Source: an uncultured bacterium (GTDB lineage Bacteria; Patescibacteriota; Minisyncoccia; Phycocordibacterales; UBA9973). From it: a DNA stretch of 8,125 nt. This document shows, piece after piece, positions 1 to 4,404 of this stretch. Every line of letters begins with the position of its first letter. Within the stretch, counting starts at the first letter, position 1. Under the pieces are notes generated by a model. That model saw only the letters and a list, made by a program, of their open reading frames with translations, made no database searches and was not told the DNA's origin. The DNA lies in contig CALBMC010000083.1 in the NCBI GenBank assembly GCA_937895685.1, forward strand, positions 1 through 8,125, read 5' to 3'. A program made the position numbers and the translations under genes.

Positions 1-2
1 CA

Positions 3-113
3 AACAACTTCTCTTCAAATGGTTTACCTTTAGACATTCAATTTATGGCAAGTGAAAGAAATGACAACTCTCTTATTGCTTTTAGCCAGAAATTTGAGAA
101 AATTAAAGAATAG
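3..113 (+). CDS. C-terminal end of an unidentified protein (partial)
   Basis: The frame is open from the window edge to a TAG at 111-113, leaving 36 residues that end in FSQKFEKIKE. The only family hint is a GLPLDIQF stretch about 30 residues from the C-terminus. This weakly recalls the GLPxGxQ segment near the C-terminus of amidase-signature enzymes such as GatA, where a short helix with a final FE also follows. The usual second glycine is aspartate here, so the resemblance may be chance. The stop codon directly abuts the ATG of the next gene, which suggests one operon and translational coupling. I am fairly sure this is a real coding end because of the coupling and codon use, but not of its function. 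Confidence 0.5.
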   Translation, partial: NNFSSNGLPLDIQFMASERNDNSLIAFSQKFEKIKE

Positions 114-758
114 ATGCCAGCAATTAGTATTGGTCTTATCATAGCTCTCCTGATCCTCATACCTTTTTTGTCGAGGATTAATTTTGCTGATCCAACTTTT
201 CTTAATCTTGAATATGTTTTTTACAAAGTTTATCAATTCATAAATTTCATCTGGCAGGGAATTCTAAATGCTCTTTTTGGTGATGGATCTGGTCTGGGAT
301 GGTTTATAGTTTTTGCGACAATAATTATAATAATTCTGATTTATGTAATTATCTATTCTTATATTCGTGGAAAGGAAGAAGATGAAAAGTTTGCACAGAG
401 ATTAAAAGTCTATATTCCAAAAGATAAAGTTAATGCTCCTTCAAACAATTCTCGTTGGCAAAAGATTCTAGAAGATCTTGATTCAACTCGAGAGAGTGAT
501 TGGCGTCTTGCAATAATAGAGGCTGACACAATGCTCGATGATATGACCAAAGAAAAAGGCTTTATTGGAGATACTATTGCTGACAGACTCAAGAACGCCC
601 CATCGGGACATTTCAATACTGTTCAGAATGCTTGGAAGGGGCATCTTGTTAGAAATAGGATTGCTCATGAAGGTTCAAAATTTGAATTAACTATCGCTGA
701 GGCAAGAGAGGCTATTGAAAATTTCGAAAAGGTTTTCAAAGAGTTTGATTATATTTAA
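114..758 (+). CDS. Two-helix membrane protein with HEPN-like cytoplasmic domain
   Basis: This 214-residue protein has hydrophobic helices at about 5-20 and 62-83. The second is very rich in Ile and is followed by the positive patch YSYIRGK, so the C-terminal part (about 90-214) should be cytoplasmic. That part is predicted helical, with an acidic helix at 130-145 (WRLAIIEAD) and the motif RNRIAH at 180-185. The motif fits the R-x4-6-H active-site pattern of HEPN domains, where Asn commonly follows the Arg, and it lies in a helix just before the end of the domain as in that superfamily. HEPN proteins are often RNases or toxins, but many are inactive nucleotide-binding domains. The start ATG immediately follows the upstream TAG with no clear ribosome binding site, so it is probably translated by coupling. 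I do not recognise a named family, and the HEPN assignment is an inference from one motif and the fold pattern. Confidence 0.8.
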   Translation: MPAISIGLIIALLILIPFLSRINFADPTFLNLEYVFYKVYQFINFIWQGILNALFGDGSGLGWFIVFATIIIIILIYVIIYSYIRGKEEDEKFAQRLKVYIPKDKVNAPSNNSRWQKILEDLDSTRESDWRLAIIEADTMLDDMTKEKGFIGDTIADRLKNAPSGHFNTVQNAWKGHLVRNRIAHEGSKFELTIAEAREAIENFEKVFKEFDYI

Positions 759-787
759 AAATAAAAAACCCGGATTTTAATCCGAGC
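757..787 (-). terminator. Intrinsic terminator of the small secreted-protein gene
   Basis: Read on the minus strand, the stem CTCGGAT / ATCCGGG (7 pairs including one G-U, loop TAAA) lies at 786-769 and is followed by TTTTTTATTTTT. The stop codon of the minus-strand gene (777-779) is inside the hairpin. Read on the plus strand the hairpin is preceded by A-runs and lacks a good T-tract, so it serves mainly the minus gene. Confidence 0.8.
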
Positions 788-1139
788 AATAAGCTATTTT
801 TCTATGGGGAATTTTTTGATACCCCACTTGATCGTTTATCCATCTTTTCCAACCCTCGTTACTTTTATAATAAAAGCACTCCTGGCCCACTCTCATTTCT
901 ACTCCAAAAATTTTGTTTAAAAAATCTTCGTACATTACAGTGAAGTTAGTTTTCCCTATATCTATCGACATTCCGTCGATTAGGCAGGGAATTTCAACTA
1001 ACTCGTTCATAGAACTGTCTTGTGGGTCTAAAATTAATAATTTTTTTCCATTAATTTCCAGAAACACCTGGCCCCTTGTTTGGCTAAAACTAATGAAAAA
1101 AACAATAACCGATAACGCTATTTTCCTCATAAAGTTCAT
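777..1139 (-). CDS. Small secreted protein of unknown function
   Basis: The product is 120 residues from the chosen ATG at 1139. It begins with a signal peptide: MRKIA, then the hydrophobic stretch LSVIVFFISFS, with probable cleavage near residue 23 (TRG/Q). The mature part has a short beta-like segment (VFLEINGKKLLILDP), three cysteines (C52, C88, C118) and an aromatic C-terminal region (GWKRW). I recognise no family. A GTG at 1151 lengthens the frame by four codons, but it falls within or upstream of the -10-like TATAGT at 1155-1150, so the ATG at 1139 or 1130 is more likely. The gene is monocistronic, ends in its own terminator, and diverges from the tRNA cluster, with which it shares the promoter region. 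The signal peptide and terminator argue that it is a real gene. Confidence 0.7.
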   Translation of the reverse strand: MNFMRKIALSVIVFFISFSQTRGQVFLEINGKKLLILDPQDSSMNELVEIPCLIDGMSIDIGKTNFTVMYEDFLNKIFGVEMRVGQECFYYKSNEGWKRWINDQVGYQKIPHRKIAYCSD

Positions 1140-1149
1140 TTTTATATAC

Positions 1150-1175
1150 ACTATACCTTTCTAGGATATTTGCAA
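1150..1175 (-). promoter_or_regulatory. Possible divergent promoter of the secreted-protein gene
   Basis: On the minus strand TTGCAA (1175-1170) is followed by TATAGT (1155-1150), but the 14-base spacing is short. A transcript from it would begin near 1143, only a few bases before the ATG at 1139. The call is tentative. Confidence 0.35.
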
Positions 1176-1197
1176 ATCTAGTCTTTTTTGTTATACT
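1170..1197 (+). promoter_or_regulatory. Promoter of the tRNA-Met genes
   Basis: TTGCAA (1170-1175) is followed after 16 bases by TATACT (1192-1197), with TG at 1189-1190 giving an extended -10. Transcription should start near 1204, about 23 bases before the first tRNA. The -35 lies inside the perfect palindrome ATTTGCAAAT (1168-1177), so the minus strand presents the same hexamer towards the divergent gene. Confidence 0.65.
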
Positions 1198-1226
1198 CTT
1201 CGGGCAACCATTTTTGGTTCTTATAT

Positions 1227-1297
1227 AGCGGGGTGGAGAAGAAGTATCTCGCAAGGCTCATAACCTTGAGGCTCTGGTGCGATTCCAGACCCCGCAA
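1227..1297 (+). tRNA. tRNA-Met(CAT), initiator-like
   Basis: The cloverleaf reads: unpaired A1 (1227), acceptor GCGGGG (1228-1233) with CCCCGC (1290-1295), U8, G9, D-stem GAGA/TCTC, anticodon stem CAAGG/CCTTG (1252-1256, 1264-1268), loop CTCATAA with anticodon CAT at 1259-1261, and T-stem TCTGG/CCAGA. Position 72 is A, so 1:72 is an unpaired A-A, the hallmark of bacterial initiators (usually C1-A72). The TGGAG entry to the D-arm also resembles tRNA-fMet. It is odd in three ways. The anticodon stem has only two of the three consecutive G-C pairs usual in initiators. The 7-base D-loop AGAAGTA has a single G instead of GG. The T-loop TGCGATT has G at 55. CCA is not encoded. If 1228-1234 is instead paired as a 7-bp acceptor, U8 is lost, which is less plausible. 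Confidence 0.8.
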
Positions 1298-1348
1298 CAC
1301 TTCGACACGTGACATGTCGCAAATCATGCCACTAAACAGTCGAAAAGC

Positions 1349-1421
1349 GACGGAGTAGCTCAGTTGGTAGAGCACAGGACTCATAAGCCTGGGGTCGTGG
1401 GTTCAACCCCCACCTCCGTCA
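1349..1421 (+). tRNA. tRNA-Met(CAT), probably elongator
   Basis: A full cloverleaf is visible: acceptor GACGGAG (1349-1355) with CTCCGTC (1414-1420), U8-A9, D-stem GCTC/GAGC with AGTTGGTA loop, anticodon loop CTCATAA with CAT at 1382-1384, variable GGGTC, T-stem GTGGG/CCCAC with loop TTCAACC, and discriminator A1421. The last pair of the anticodon stem (31-39) is an A-G mismatch. CCA is not encoded. Sequence style is closest to elongator tRNA-Met. A tRNA-Ile2 whose C34 becomes lysidine also reads CAT and cannot be excluded. It is probably co-transcribed with the tRNA 51 bases upstream; the spacer has an inverted repeat TTCGAC (1301-1306) / GTCGAA (1339-1344) that could loop out between the two. 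Confidence 0.85.
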
Positions 1422-1447
1422 CAGCGGTTTTCATTTTTCCAAATTTT

Positions 1448-1456
1448 TGGTAGAAT
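1448..1456 (+). promoter_or_regulatory. Extended -10 upstream of tRNA-Asp
   Basis: TGG directly followed by TAGAAT (1451-1456) matches TGnTAnnnT. No clear -35 is visible, as is usual for extended -10 promoters. Transcription would begin near 1463, so the hairpin at 1467-1490 and the broken tRNA copy would be part of the tRNA-Asp precursor. Confidence 0.45.
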
Positions 1457-1466
1457 GCAAATCGTT

Positions 1467-1490
1467 AACTTAGGTATTTTTACCTAAGTT
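1467..1490 (+). repeat. Perfect 10-bp inverted repeat in the tRNA-Asp leader
   Basis: AACTTAGGTA (1467-1476), a TTTT loop, and TACCTAAGTT (1481-1490) form a perfect stem. It is not followed by a T-run on either strand, so it is not an ordinary terminator. It lies at the expected 5' end of the tRNA-Asp transcript and could be an operator, a transcript-end stabiliser or a remnant. Confidence 0.6.
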
Positions 1491-1505
1491 GAAAAAGTAA
1501 AAAAT

Positions 1506-1566
1506 GCAGTCGTACTTGTCCGCCTTTGGCGGAGCTCAACTCAAGTTAGACTATAGCGAGCACCCG
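1506..1566 (+). pseudogene. Broken tRNA-Asp 5' half carrying a hairpin insertion
   Basis: GCAGTCGTA (1506-1514) equals tRNA-Asp bases 1-9. The 19-base hairpin element (1515-1533) follows, and then GCTCAACT (1534-1541) resumes the tRNA D-arm. After that come a three-base insert, GTTAGA, about nine extra bases, and GCACCCGC (1559-1566), which matches the end of the D-stem and the start of the anticodon stem. The 3' half is missing, so it cannot make a tRNA. A further short palindrome CCGC-TTG-GCGG follows at 1563-1573. TCAACTCAA (1536-1544) is also complementary to TTGAGTTGA (1594-1602), so the relic could fold against the leader of the intact gene. Confidence 0.75.
1515..1533 (+). repeat. 19-nt hairpin element, copy 1
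   Basis: CTTGTCCGCCTTTGGCGGA: stem TCCGCC/GGCGGA with a TTT loop and a CTTG 5' tail. An identical 19-mer lies in reverse orientation at 4358-4376. This copy is inserted between tRNA positions 9 and 10 of the broken tRNA-Asp. Its high GC content contrasts with the AT-rich surroundings, which suggests a small palindromic repeat like REP or MITE elements. Confidence 0.8.
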
Positions 1567-1615
1567 CTTGGCGGATTGCTGGAATAGATAGTTTTGAGTT
1601 GAAAAAGTAAAAAAT

Positions 1616-1692
1616 GCAGTCGTAGCTCAACTGGTTAGAGCACCCGCCTGTCACGCGGGAGGTTGCGGGTTCGAGTCCCGTCGACTGCGCCA
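1616..1692 (+). tRNA. tRNA-Asp(GTC)
   Basis: The cloverleaf is complete: acceptor GCAGTCG (1616-1622) with CGACTGC (1682-1688), U8-A9, D-stem GCTC/GAGC with AACTGGTTA loop, anticodon stem CCCGC/GCGGG, anticodon GTC at 1650-1652, variable AGGTT, T-loop TTCGAGT, discriminator G1689, and an encoded CCA at 1690-1692. It is the only tRNA in the window with CCA encoded. Its own leader is the second copy of the 28-bp repeat, so its transcript probably includes the broken copy upstream. A strong terminator begins one base downstream. Confidence 0.95.
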
Positions 1693-1737
1693 AACAAAAA
1701 GATGTCAAAATTATTTTTGGCGTCTTTTTGTTTTTAG
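1693..1737 (+). terminator. Intrinsic terminator of the tRNA-Asp transcript
   Basis: An 18-pair stem (1693-1710 with 1715-1732, two G-U pairs) has the 4-base loop TTAT and runs into TTTTT at 1731-1735. The outer ten pairs are AACAAAAAGA / TCTTTTTGTT. It starts immediately after the encoded CCA. Confidence 0.85.
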
Positions 1738-1747
1738 TACAGAAAAG

Positions 1748-1824
1748 GGACTCGAACGGGAAGGGGGTCGGGGAAACGGAAGTTTCCCCGTGGAGGAAAG
1801 TATTGAAAACTGAGAGGTTTTCAA
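1748..1824 (+). other. GC-rich stretch with two perfect hairpins upstream of the HAD gene
   Basis: Between the tRNA-Asp terminator and the HAD promoter lies a purine- and GC-rich stretch unlike its surroundings. CGGGGAAAC (1769-1777), GGAA and GTTTCCCCG (1782-1790) form a perfect 9-bp stem with a GNRA-type loop. TTGAAAAC (1803-1810), TGAGAG and GTTTTCAA (1817-1824) form a perfect 8-bp stem. GGGACTCGAAC (1748-1758) is the exact complement of the 3' part of the tRNA-Asp T-arm. The stretch stays open in frame with the HAD gene but reads as low-quality protein and lies upstream of the likely transcription start. It may be a small RNA, a palindromic repeat or a remnant. Confidence 0.5.
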
Positions 1825-1832
1825 AGAGGAAC

Positions 1833-1841
1833 TGGTATAAT
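1833..1841 (+). promoter_or_regulatory. Extended -10 of a probably leaderless HAD transcript
   Basis: TGGTATAAT is a perfect extended -10. Six bases separate its last T from the ATG at 1848, so transcription should start at or within a base of the start codon. There is no -35 hexamer at the usual distance. This decides the start of the HAD gene. Confidence 0.75.
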
Positions 1842-1847
1842 AATTCA

Positions 1848-2453
1848 ATGATAAAAGCCGTTATATTTGATTTATGGGAAACATTGGGCACAAAGAATAT
1901 TGGTATTTCTAAGTCTCTTCAAGACAGATTTGGTATTGAAAAAACTTCAGATTTCATGCACCTATATGAGACAGCAGTTCAACTAAAAAATTGGGGGTCA
2001 GAAGAGGATATGGCAAAAAATTTTTTAAATGAATTTAAAATTGAGCAGAGTGAAGAAAATATAAGATATATTGTCGATTTATTTAGAGAGGGAATTGAAA
2101 AAGCTACAATGTTTATAGGAATGAAAGAGCTCCTCCTTGATTTAAAGCAAAACTACAAATTAGGTTTTATCTCTAATACCACTATTTTTGAATCCGTAAT
2201 CTTGGACAAATGGGGAATAAGAGAAATATTCGATGTAACTTCATTTTCCTGGCAACTTGGTATTAAAAAGCCTGCAAAAGAAATATTTGATATTACTCTA
2301 CAAAAATTAGAGGTGTGGCCGGAAGAAACGGTTTTTATTGATGATGGAGAAAATAATATAAAGAAGGCTCAGGAATGTGGTTTGTATGGGATAGTTTTTA
2401 AATCAGTCGATCAAATAAGAAGTGAATTAAAAAAATTAGATATTAAAATATAA
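1848..2453 (+). CDS. HAD-superfamily hydrolase
   Basis: This 201-residue protein has the four HAD motifs in order. Motif I is VIFDLWETL with nucleophile D8, motif II is ISNT with S109, motif III is GIKKP with K141, and motif IV is FIDDGENN with D165-D166. Residues 15-90 are a helical cap of the C1 type, giving the layout of small HAD-IA enzymes (phosphoglycolate-phosphatase-like or dehalogenase-like). Position D+2, normally the acid/base Asp of phosphatases, is Trp (DLW). Dehalogenase-like members also lack that Asp, so the reaction cannot be assigned. The frame is open back to 1728, but the start at 1848 is preferred because MIKAVIFD is the canonical N-terminus and a promoter -10 lies seven bases before it. 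The EEP gene follows after three bases, so the two likely form an operon. Confidence 0.9.
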   Translation: MIKAVIFDLWETLGTKNIGISKSLQDRFGIEKTSDFMHLYETAVQLKNWGSEEDMAKNFLNEFKIEQSEENIRYIVDLFREGIEKATMFIGMKELLLDLKQNYKLGFISNTTIFESVILDKWGIREIFDVTSFSWQLGIKKPAKEIFDITLQKLEVWPEETVFIDDGENNIKKAQECGLYGIVFKSVDQIRSELKKLDIKI

Positions 2454-2456
2454 TCT

Positions 2457-3341
2457 ATGAAGATTGCTACATATAACTTATGTTTTTTGTATGGTGAAGG
2501 CATGCATAAACATTCAGGTAAAGACTACATGTTTAGTGAGGATTTTGTCGAAGAACGTATAAACTATTTTGTAAAAGAATTTACCAAAGTAAATGCAGAT
2601 ATATTATTTGTTCAAGAATTAGGTTCGGAAGAAGTCTTAAAGAAGATTATTCAAAAAATGGAGGAGAACTATGAATATTTCATCGCAGAACCAGATGTAA
2701 ACGGTGTTGGTAATGCTGTGTTGTATAAAATTAATAATTGTAAATGTGAATCTGTTCCAGCTAAAACAAGCCTGCCGGTATTTATTGATAAAGATCAAGA
2801 TATGTTAGGTTCTAGAATGTATTCTAGGAGGGATTTTGTTCATCTAAGCACGATGTATAATAATAAAATTATTCATTTTTTGGGAATCCATATTAAATCT
2901 AATTTTCTTGTACCAGAACAAAGTGTAAATGGTGTGGCTAAGCCCATGATTAGTCAAACAGAAGTTGCAGAGGGGAGAATTCGTTCGGAGTTTTTTCGTT
3001 TTTCTCAGGCCAAGAAAGTACGTGAATTGGTAGATAATTTTTTCATAGATAGTGATTTGGCAAATGTTGTTGTATTAGGGGATTTTAATTCTCACGTCAA
3101 AAATCCAGTTTTTAAAATAATACAAGGCGAAGTAAAGGACAGTCCTGATTATTTGATACCAATTACCAATGATATTTCGAAAGATGGATTAATCGATCAT
3201 ATTCTGGTTTCAAAAAATATAAAAGAACAAGTTTTAAGTGTAGAAATATTGAATGACTATGAATTTGATTCTAAGAGTAAAGATAGTTTTCCATATTTTA
3301 TAGAAAGTGATCATCCTATCCTTATGTTTTCCTTAAAATAA
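2457..3341 (+). CDS. Endonuclease/exonuclease/phosphatase (EEP) family protein
   Basis: This 294-residue, metal-dependent phosphoesterase-like protein has no signal peptide or membrane segment, so it should be cytoplasmic. The catalytic landmarks of the DNase I / exonuclease III fold are present in order: TYNL with N7, VQE with metal ligand E54, GIHIKSN with H145, GDFN with D209 and N211, IDHI with D247-H248, and SDHPI with D285-H286. Members cleave DNA, RNA, inositol phosphates or sphingolipids, and the sequence does not show which. The region 110-180 carries an insertion, including a NGVAKPMISQTEV stretch, compared with minimal family members. It starts three bases after the HAD stop with no Shine-Dalgarno sequence, which suggests coupling. 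A TATAAT overlaps the HAD stop but is only two bases from the ATG, too close to be a normal start site for this gene. Confidence 0.9.
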   Translation: MKIATYNLCFLYGEGMHKHSGKDYMFSEDFVEERINYFVKEFTKVNADILFVQELGSEEVLKKIIQKMEENYEYFIAEPDVNGVGNAVLYKINNCKCESVPAKTSLPVFIDKDQDMLGSRMYSRRDFVHLSTMYNNKIIHFLGIHIKSNFLVPEQSVNGVAKPMISQTEVAEGRIRSEFFRFSQAKKVRELVDNFFIDSDLANVVVLGDFNSHVKNPVFKIIQGEVKDSPDYLIPITNDISKDGLIDHILVSKNIKEQVLSVEILNDYEFDSKSKDSFPYFIESDHPILMFSLK

Positions 3342-3349
3342 GAAGATAT

Positions 3350-3368
3350 AATAAGATGCTTATTTTTT
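3350..3368 (+). terminator. Weak AT-rich terminator after the EEP gene
   Basis: AATAAG / CTTATT with an ATG loop (3350-3364) is followed by TTTTG. The stem is only six pairs and AT-rich, so efficiency is doubtful. A TATAAT overlaps its left arm at 3347-3352 and might instead be a -10 for the next gene. Confidence 0.4.
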
Positions 3369-3382
3369 GTCTATTTTTAGTG

Positions 3383-3388
3383 TAAAGT
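3383..3388 (+). promoter_or_regulatory. Possible -10 directly before the peptidase gene
   Basis: TAAAGT ends six bases before the ATG at 3395, the same spacing as at the HAD gene, but it has no TG extension or clear -35. The competing candidate is TATAAT at 3347-3352, which would leave a leader of about 35 bases. Confidence 0.3.
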
Positions 3389-3394
3389 GTATTA

Positions 3395-4327
3395 ATGAAG
3401 AAATTTCTAATATTATTCTTAATAACAGGCTTTGTTTTACCGGCAACGATATTTGCTTCTTTTACTGATATGACAACTCTTAATACCTGGAGGGCGCGTG
3501 GAGGATTTTTATATGAAGTAAAAAGAGGGAGTTCAGGTTTTGAGGTTAAGACCGTTCAGTCATATCTTGCATCTGTTATGCCAGAACAAAACATAAAAGC
3601 TGATGGAATCTTTGGTCCAAAAACAGAATCAGCTCTCAAGCTTTTTGAAAAAAATAATTCATTACCTGAAACGGGAAAAGTCTCTTCTCAAACAAAAAGT
3701 CTTTTGACTGAAAATTTAAAAAAAGAACTTTGTCCAACCCCTTCTTTTTCTTGGGATTCATATCTTGAATTTCCACTTGGTAGAGAAAAAGGATTGCCTG
3801 ATGGTTTTGTCCCACAAGATCTTAAGTTTCTACCATCAACAATCTCAACTAATGGAATAATTTGTGTTTCCGCAGAATCCTATGATCCACTTGTCACAAT
3901 GCTAACTGACGCAAAGATTTCTGGGGTGAAAATAATTGTCACTTCAGGTTTTAGAAAATTTGAAATTCAAAAATATCTAGTCGATTTGTATTTAAAAATA
4001 GAAGGACCAAGTGCTCTCAGGGGAGTGGCAGAACCTGGACATTCAGAGCATCAACTTGGAACAGCTGTTGATCTTACCAGTTCTTCTGTTGGAGGTGTTT
4101 TGTCTGAGAAGTTTAAGGATACAAAAGAAGGTCTTTGGTTACAGTCTAATGCGCATAAGTATGGTTTCGTTATGAGTTTCCCAGAAGGAAAAGAAGACAT
4201 AACGGGGTATAAGTTTGAACCATGGCACTATCGTTATGTTGGGATAGAAACAGCGCAAAAAATAAAAGACAGTGGTTTGACTCCACTTGAATATCTAAAG
4301 GAAATTGAAAAAAGTGATTCAGAATGA
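3395..4327 (+). CDS. Secreted peptidoglycan peptidase: PG_binding_1 plus VanY (D-Ala-D-Ala carboxypeptidase family)
   Basis: This 310-residue protein starts with a signal peptide (MKKF plus the hydrophobic run LILFLITGFVLPATIF, cleavage near residue 21). Residues about 42-105 are a peptidoglycan-binding domain (RGSSGFEVKTVQ, ADGIFGPKTESALKLFE). Residues about 140-300 are a VanY-type zinc peptidase domain. They contain SGFR at 184-187, SEHQLGTAVD with zinc ligands H219 and D226, and EPWHYRYV with the catalytic E275 and zinc ligand H278. All key residues are intact. The expected activity is trimming the terminal D-Ala, or an equivalent D,D-bond, of wall stem peptides outside the membrane. The gene ends in TGA, which shows that UGA is a stop codon here. 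The promoter of the following tRNA locus lies in its last codons. Confidence 0.93.
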   Translation: MKKFLILFLITGFVLPATIFASFTDMTTLNTWRARGGFLYEVKRGSSGFEVKTVQSYLASVMPEQNIKADGIFGPKTESALKLFEKNNSLPETGKVSSQTKSLLTENLKKELCPTPSFSWDSYLEFPLGREKGLPDGFVPQDLKFLPSTISTNGIICVSAESYDPLVTMLTDAKISGVKIIVTSGFRKFEIQKYLVDLYLKIEGPSALRGVAEPGHSEHQLGTAVDLTSSSVGGVLSEKFKDTKEGLWLQSNAHKYGFVMSFPEGKEDITGYKFEPWHYRYVGIETAQKIKDSGLTPLEYLKEIEKSDSE

Positions 4328-4333
4328 TAAGCT
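4305..4333 (+). promoter_or_regulatory. Promoter of the tRNA-Thr locus inside the end of the peptidase gene
   Basis: TTGAAA (4305-4310), a 17-base spacer and TAAGCT (4328-4333) preceded by TGA make a consensus-like promoter with an extended -10. The TG of the extension belongs to the peptidase stop codon. Transcription would begin near 4340, a few bases before the broken tRNA copy. Confidence 0.55.
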
Positions 4334-4345
4334 ATTTCGGTTAAT

Positions 4346-4404
4346 GCCGACGTAGCTTCCGCCAAAGGCGGACAAGCAGTTGGTACCCGCCTGCCATCGC
4401 CTAA
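4346..4404 (+). pseudogene. Broken tRNA 5' half with the same hairpin inserted in the D-stem
   Basis: GCCGACGTAGCT (4346-4357) looks like tRNA bases 1-12 and matches the intact tRNA-Thr (GCCTATGTAGCT) at 9 of 12 positions. The 19-base hairpin element follows at 4358-4376 in the opposite orientation to copy 1. Then CAGTTGGTA (4377-4385) continues the D-loop exactly as in tRNA-Thr. GAGCA is missing, and CCCGCCTGCC (4386-4395) resembles the 5' side of an anticodon arm (a Gly-GCC-like loop). There is no 3' half before the intact tRNA starts at 4405. It sits just downstream of the likely promoter, so it is probably transcribed in the tRNA-Thr precursor. Confidence 0.7.
4358..4376 (-). repeat. 19-nt hairpin element, copy 2
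   Basis: The plus-strand sequence TCCGCCAAAGGCGGACAAG is the exact reverse complement of copy 1 at 1515-1533. The insertion point is after tRNA position 12, three positions from that of copy 1. Flanking AGCT on one side and AGC-like bases on the other slightly extend the palindrome. Confidence 0.8.

Larger units (their letters stand above)
1487..1624 (+). repeat. 28-bp direct repeat, 110 bases apart, around the broken tRNA-Asp copy
   Basis: Positions 1487-1514 and 1597-1624 are identical. Each copy runs from AGTTGAAAAAG through the A-rich leader into GCAGTCGTA, the first nine bases of tRNA-Asp, and they diverge exactly after tRNA position 9. The pattern fits a tandem duplication of leader plus tRNA 5' half, with the upstream copy later changed. 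It also fits an 82-bp insertion with a long target duplication. Confidence 0.85.

Noticed and set aside
913..1164. Plus-strand frame of 83 codons opposite the secreted-protein gene
   Set aside because: The minus-strand frame has a signal peptide and terminator. The plus frame has neither and overlaps it fully.
1178..1384. Minus-strand frame of 68 codons
   Set aside because: It covers both tRNA-Met genes in antisense and encodes nothing family-like.
1515..1533. Hairpin copies considered as a CRISPR array
   Set aside because: There are only two copies nearly 3 kb apart in opposite orientations, with no spacers and no cas genes.
1728..1847. N-terminal extension of the HAD protein by 40 codons
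   Set aside because: The extension reads through a terminator tail and two hairpins and lies upstream of the -10 element. The canonical HAD N-terminus begins at 1848.
1541..1891. Open frame of 116 codons on the minus strand with a TGLEPATSRV-like peptide
   Set aside because: It runs antisense across tRNA-Asp, its terminator and the HAD start. This peptide type is a known artefact of reading tRNA genes backwards.
2449..2454. TATAAT before the EEP gene as its promoter
   Set aside because: It is only two bases before the ATG, so transcription would start inside the gene. Coupling to the HAD gene is more likely.
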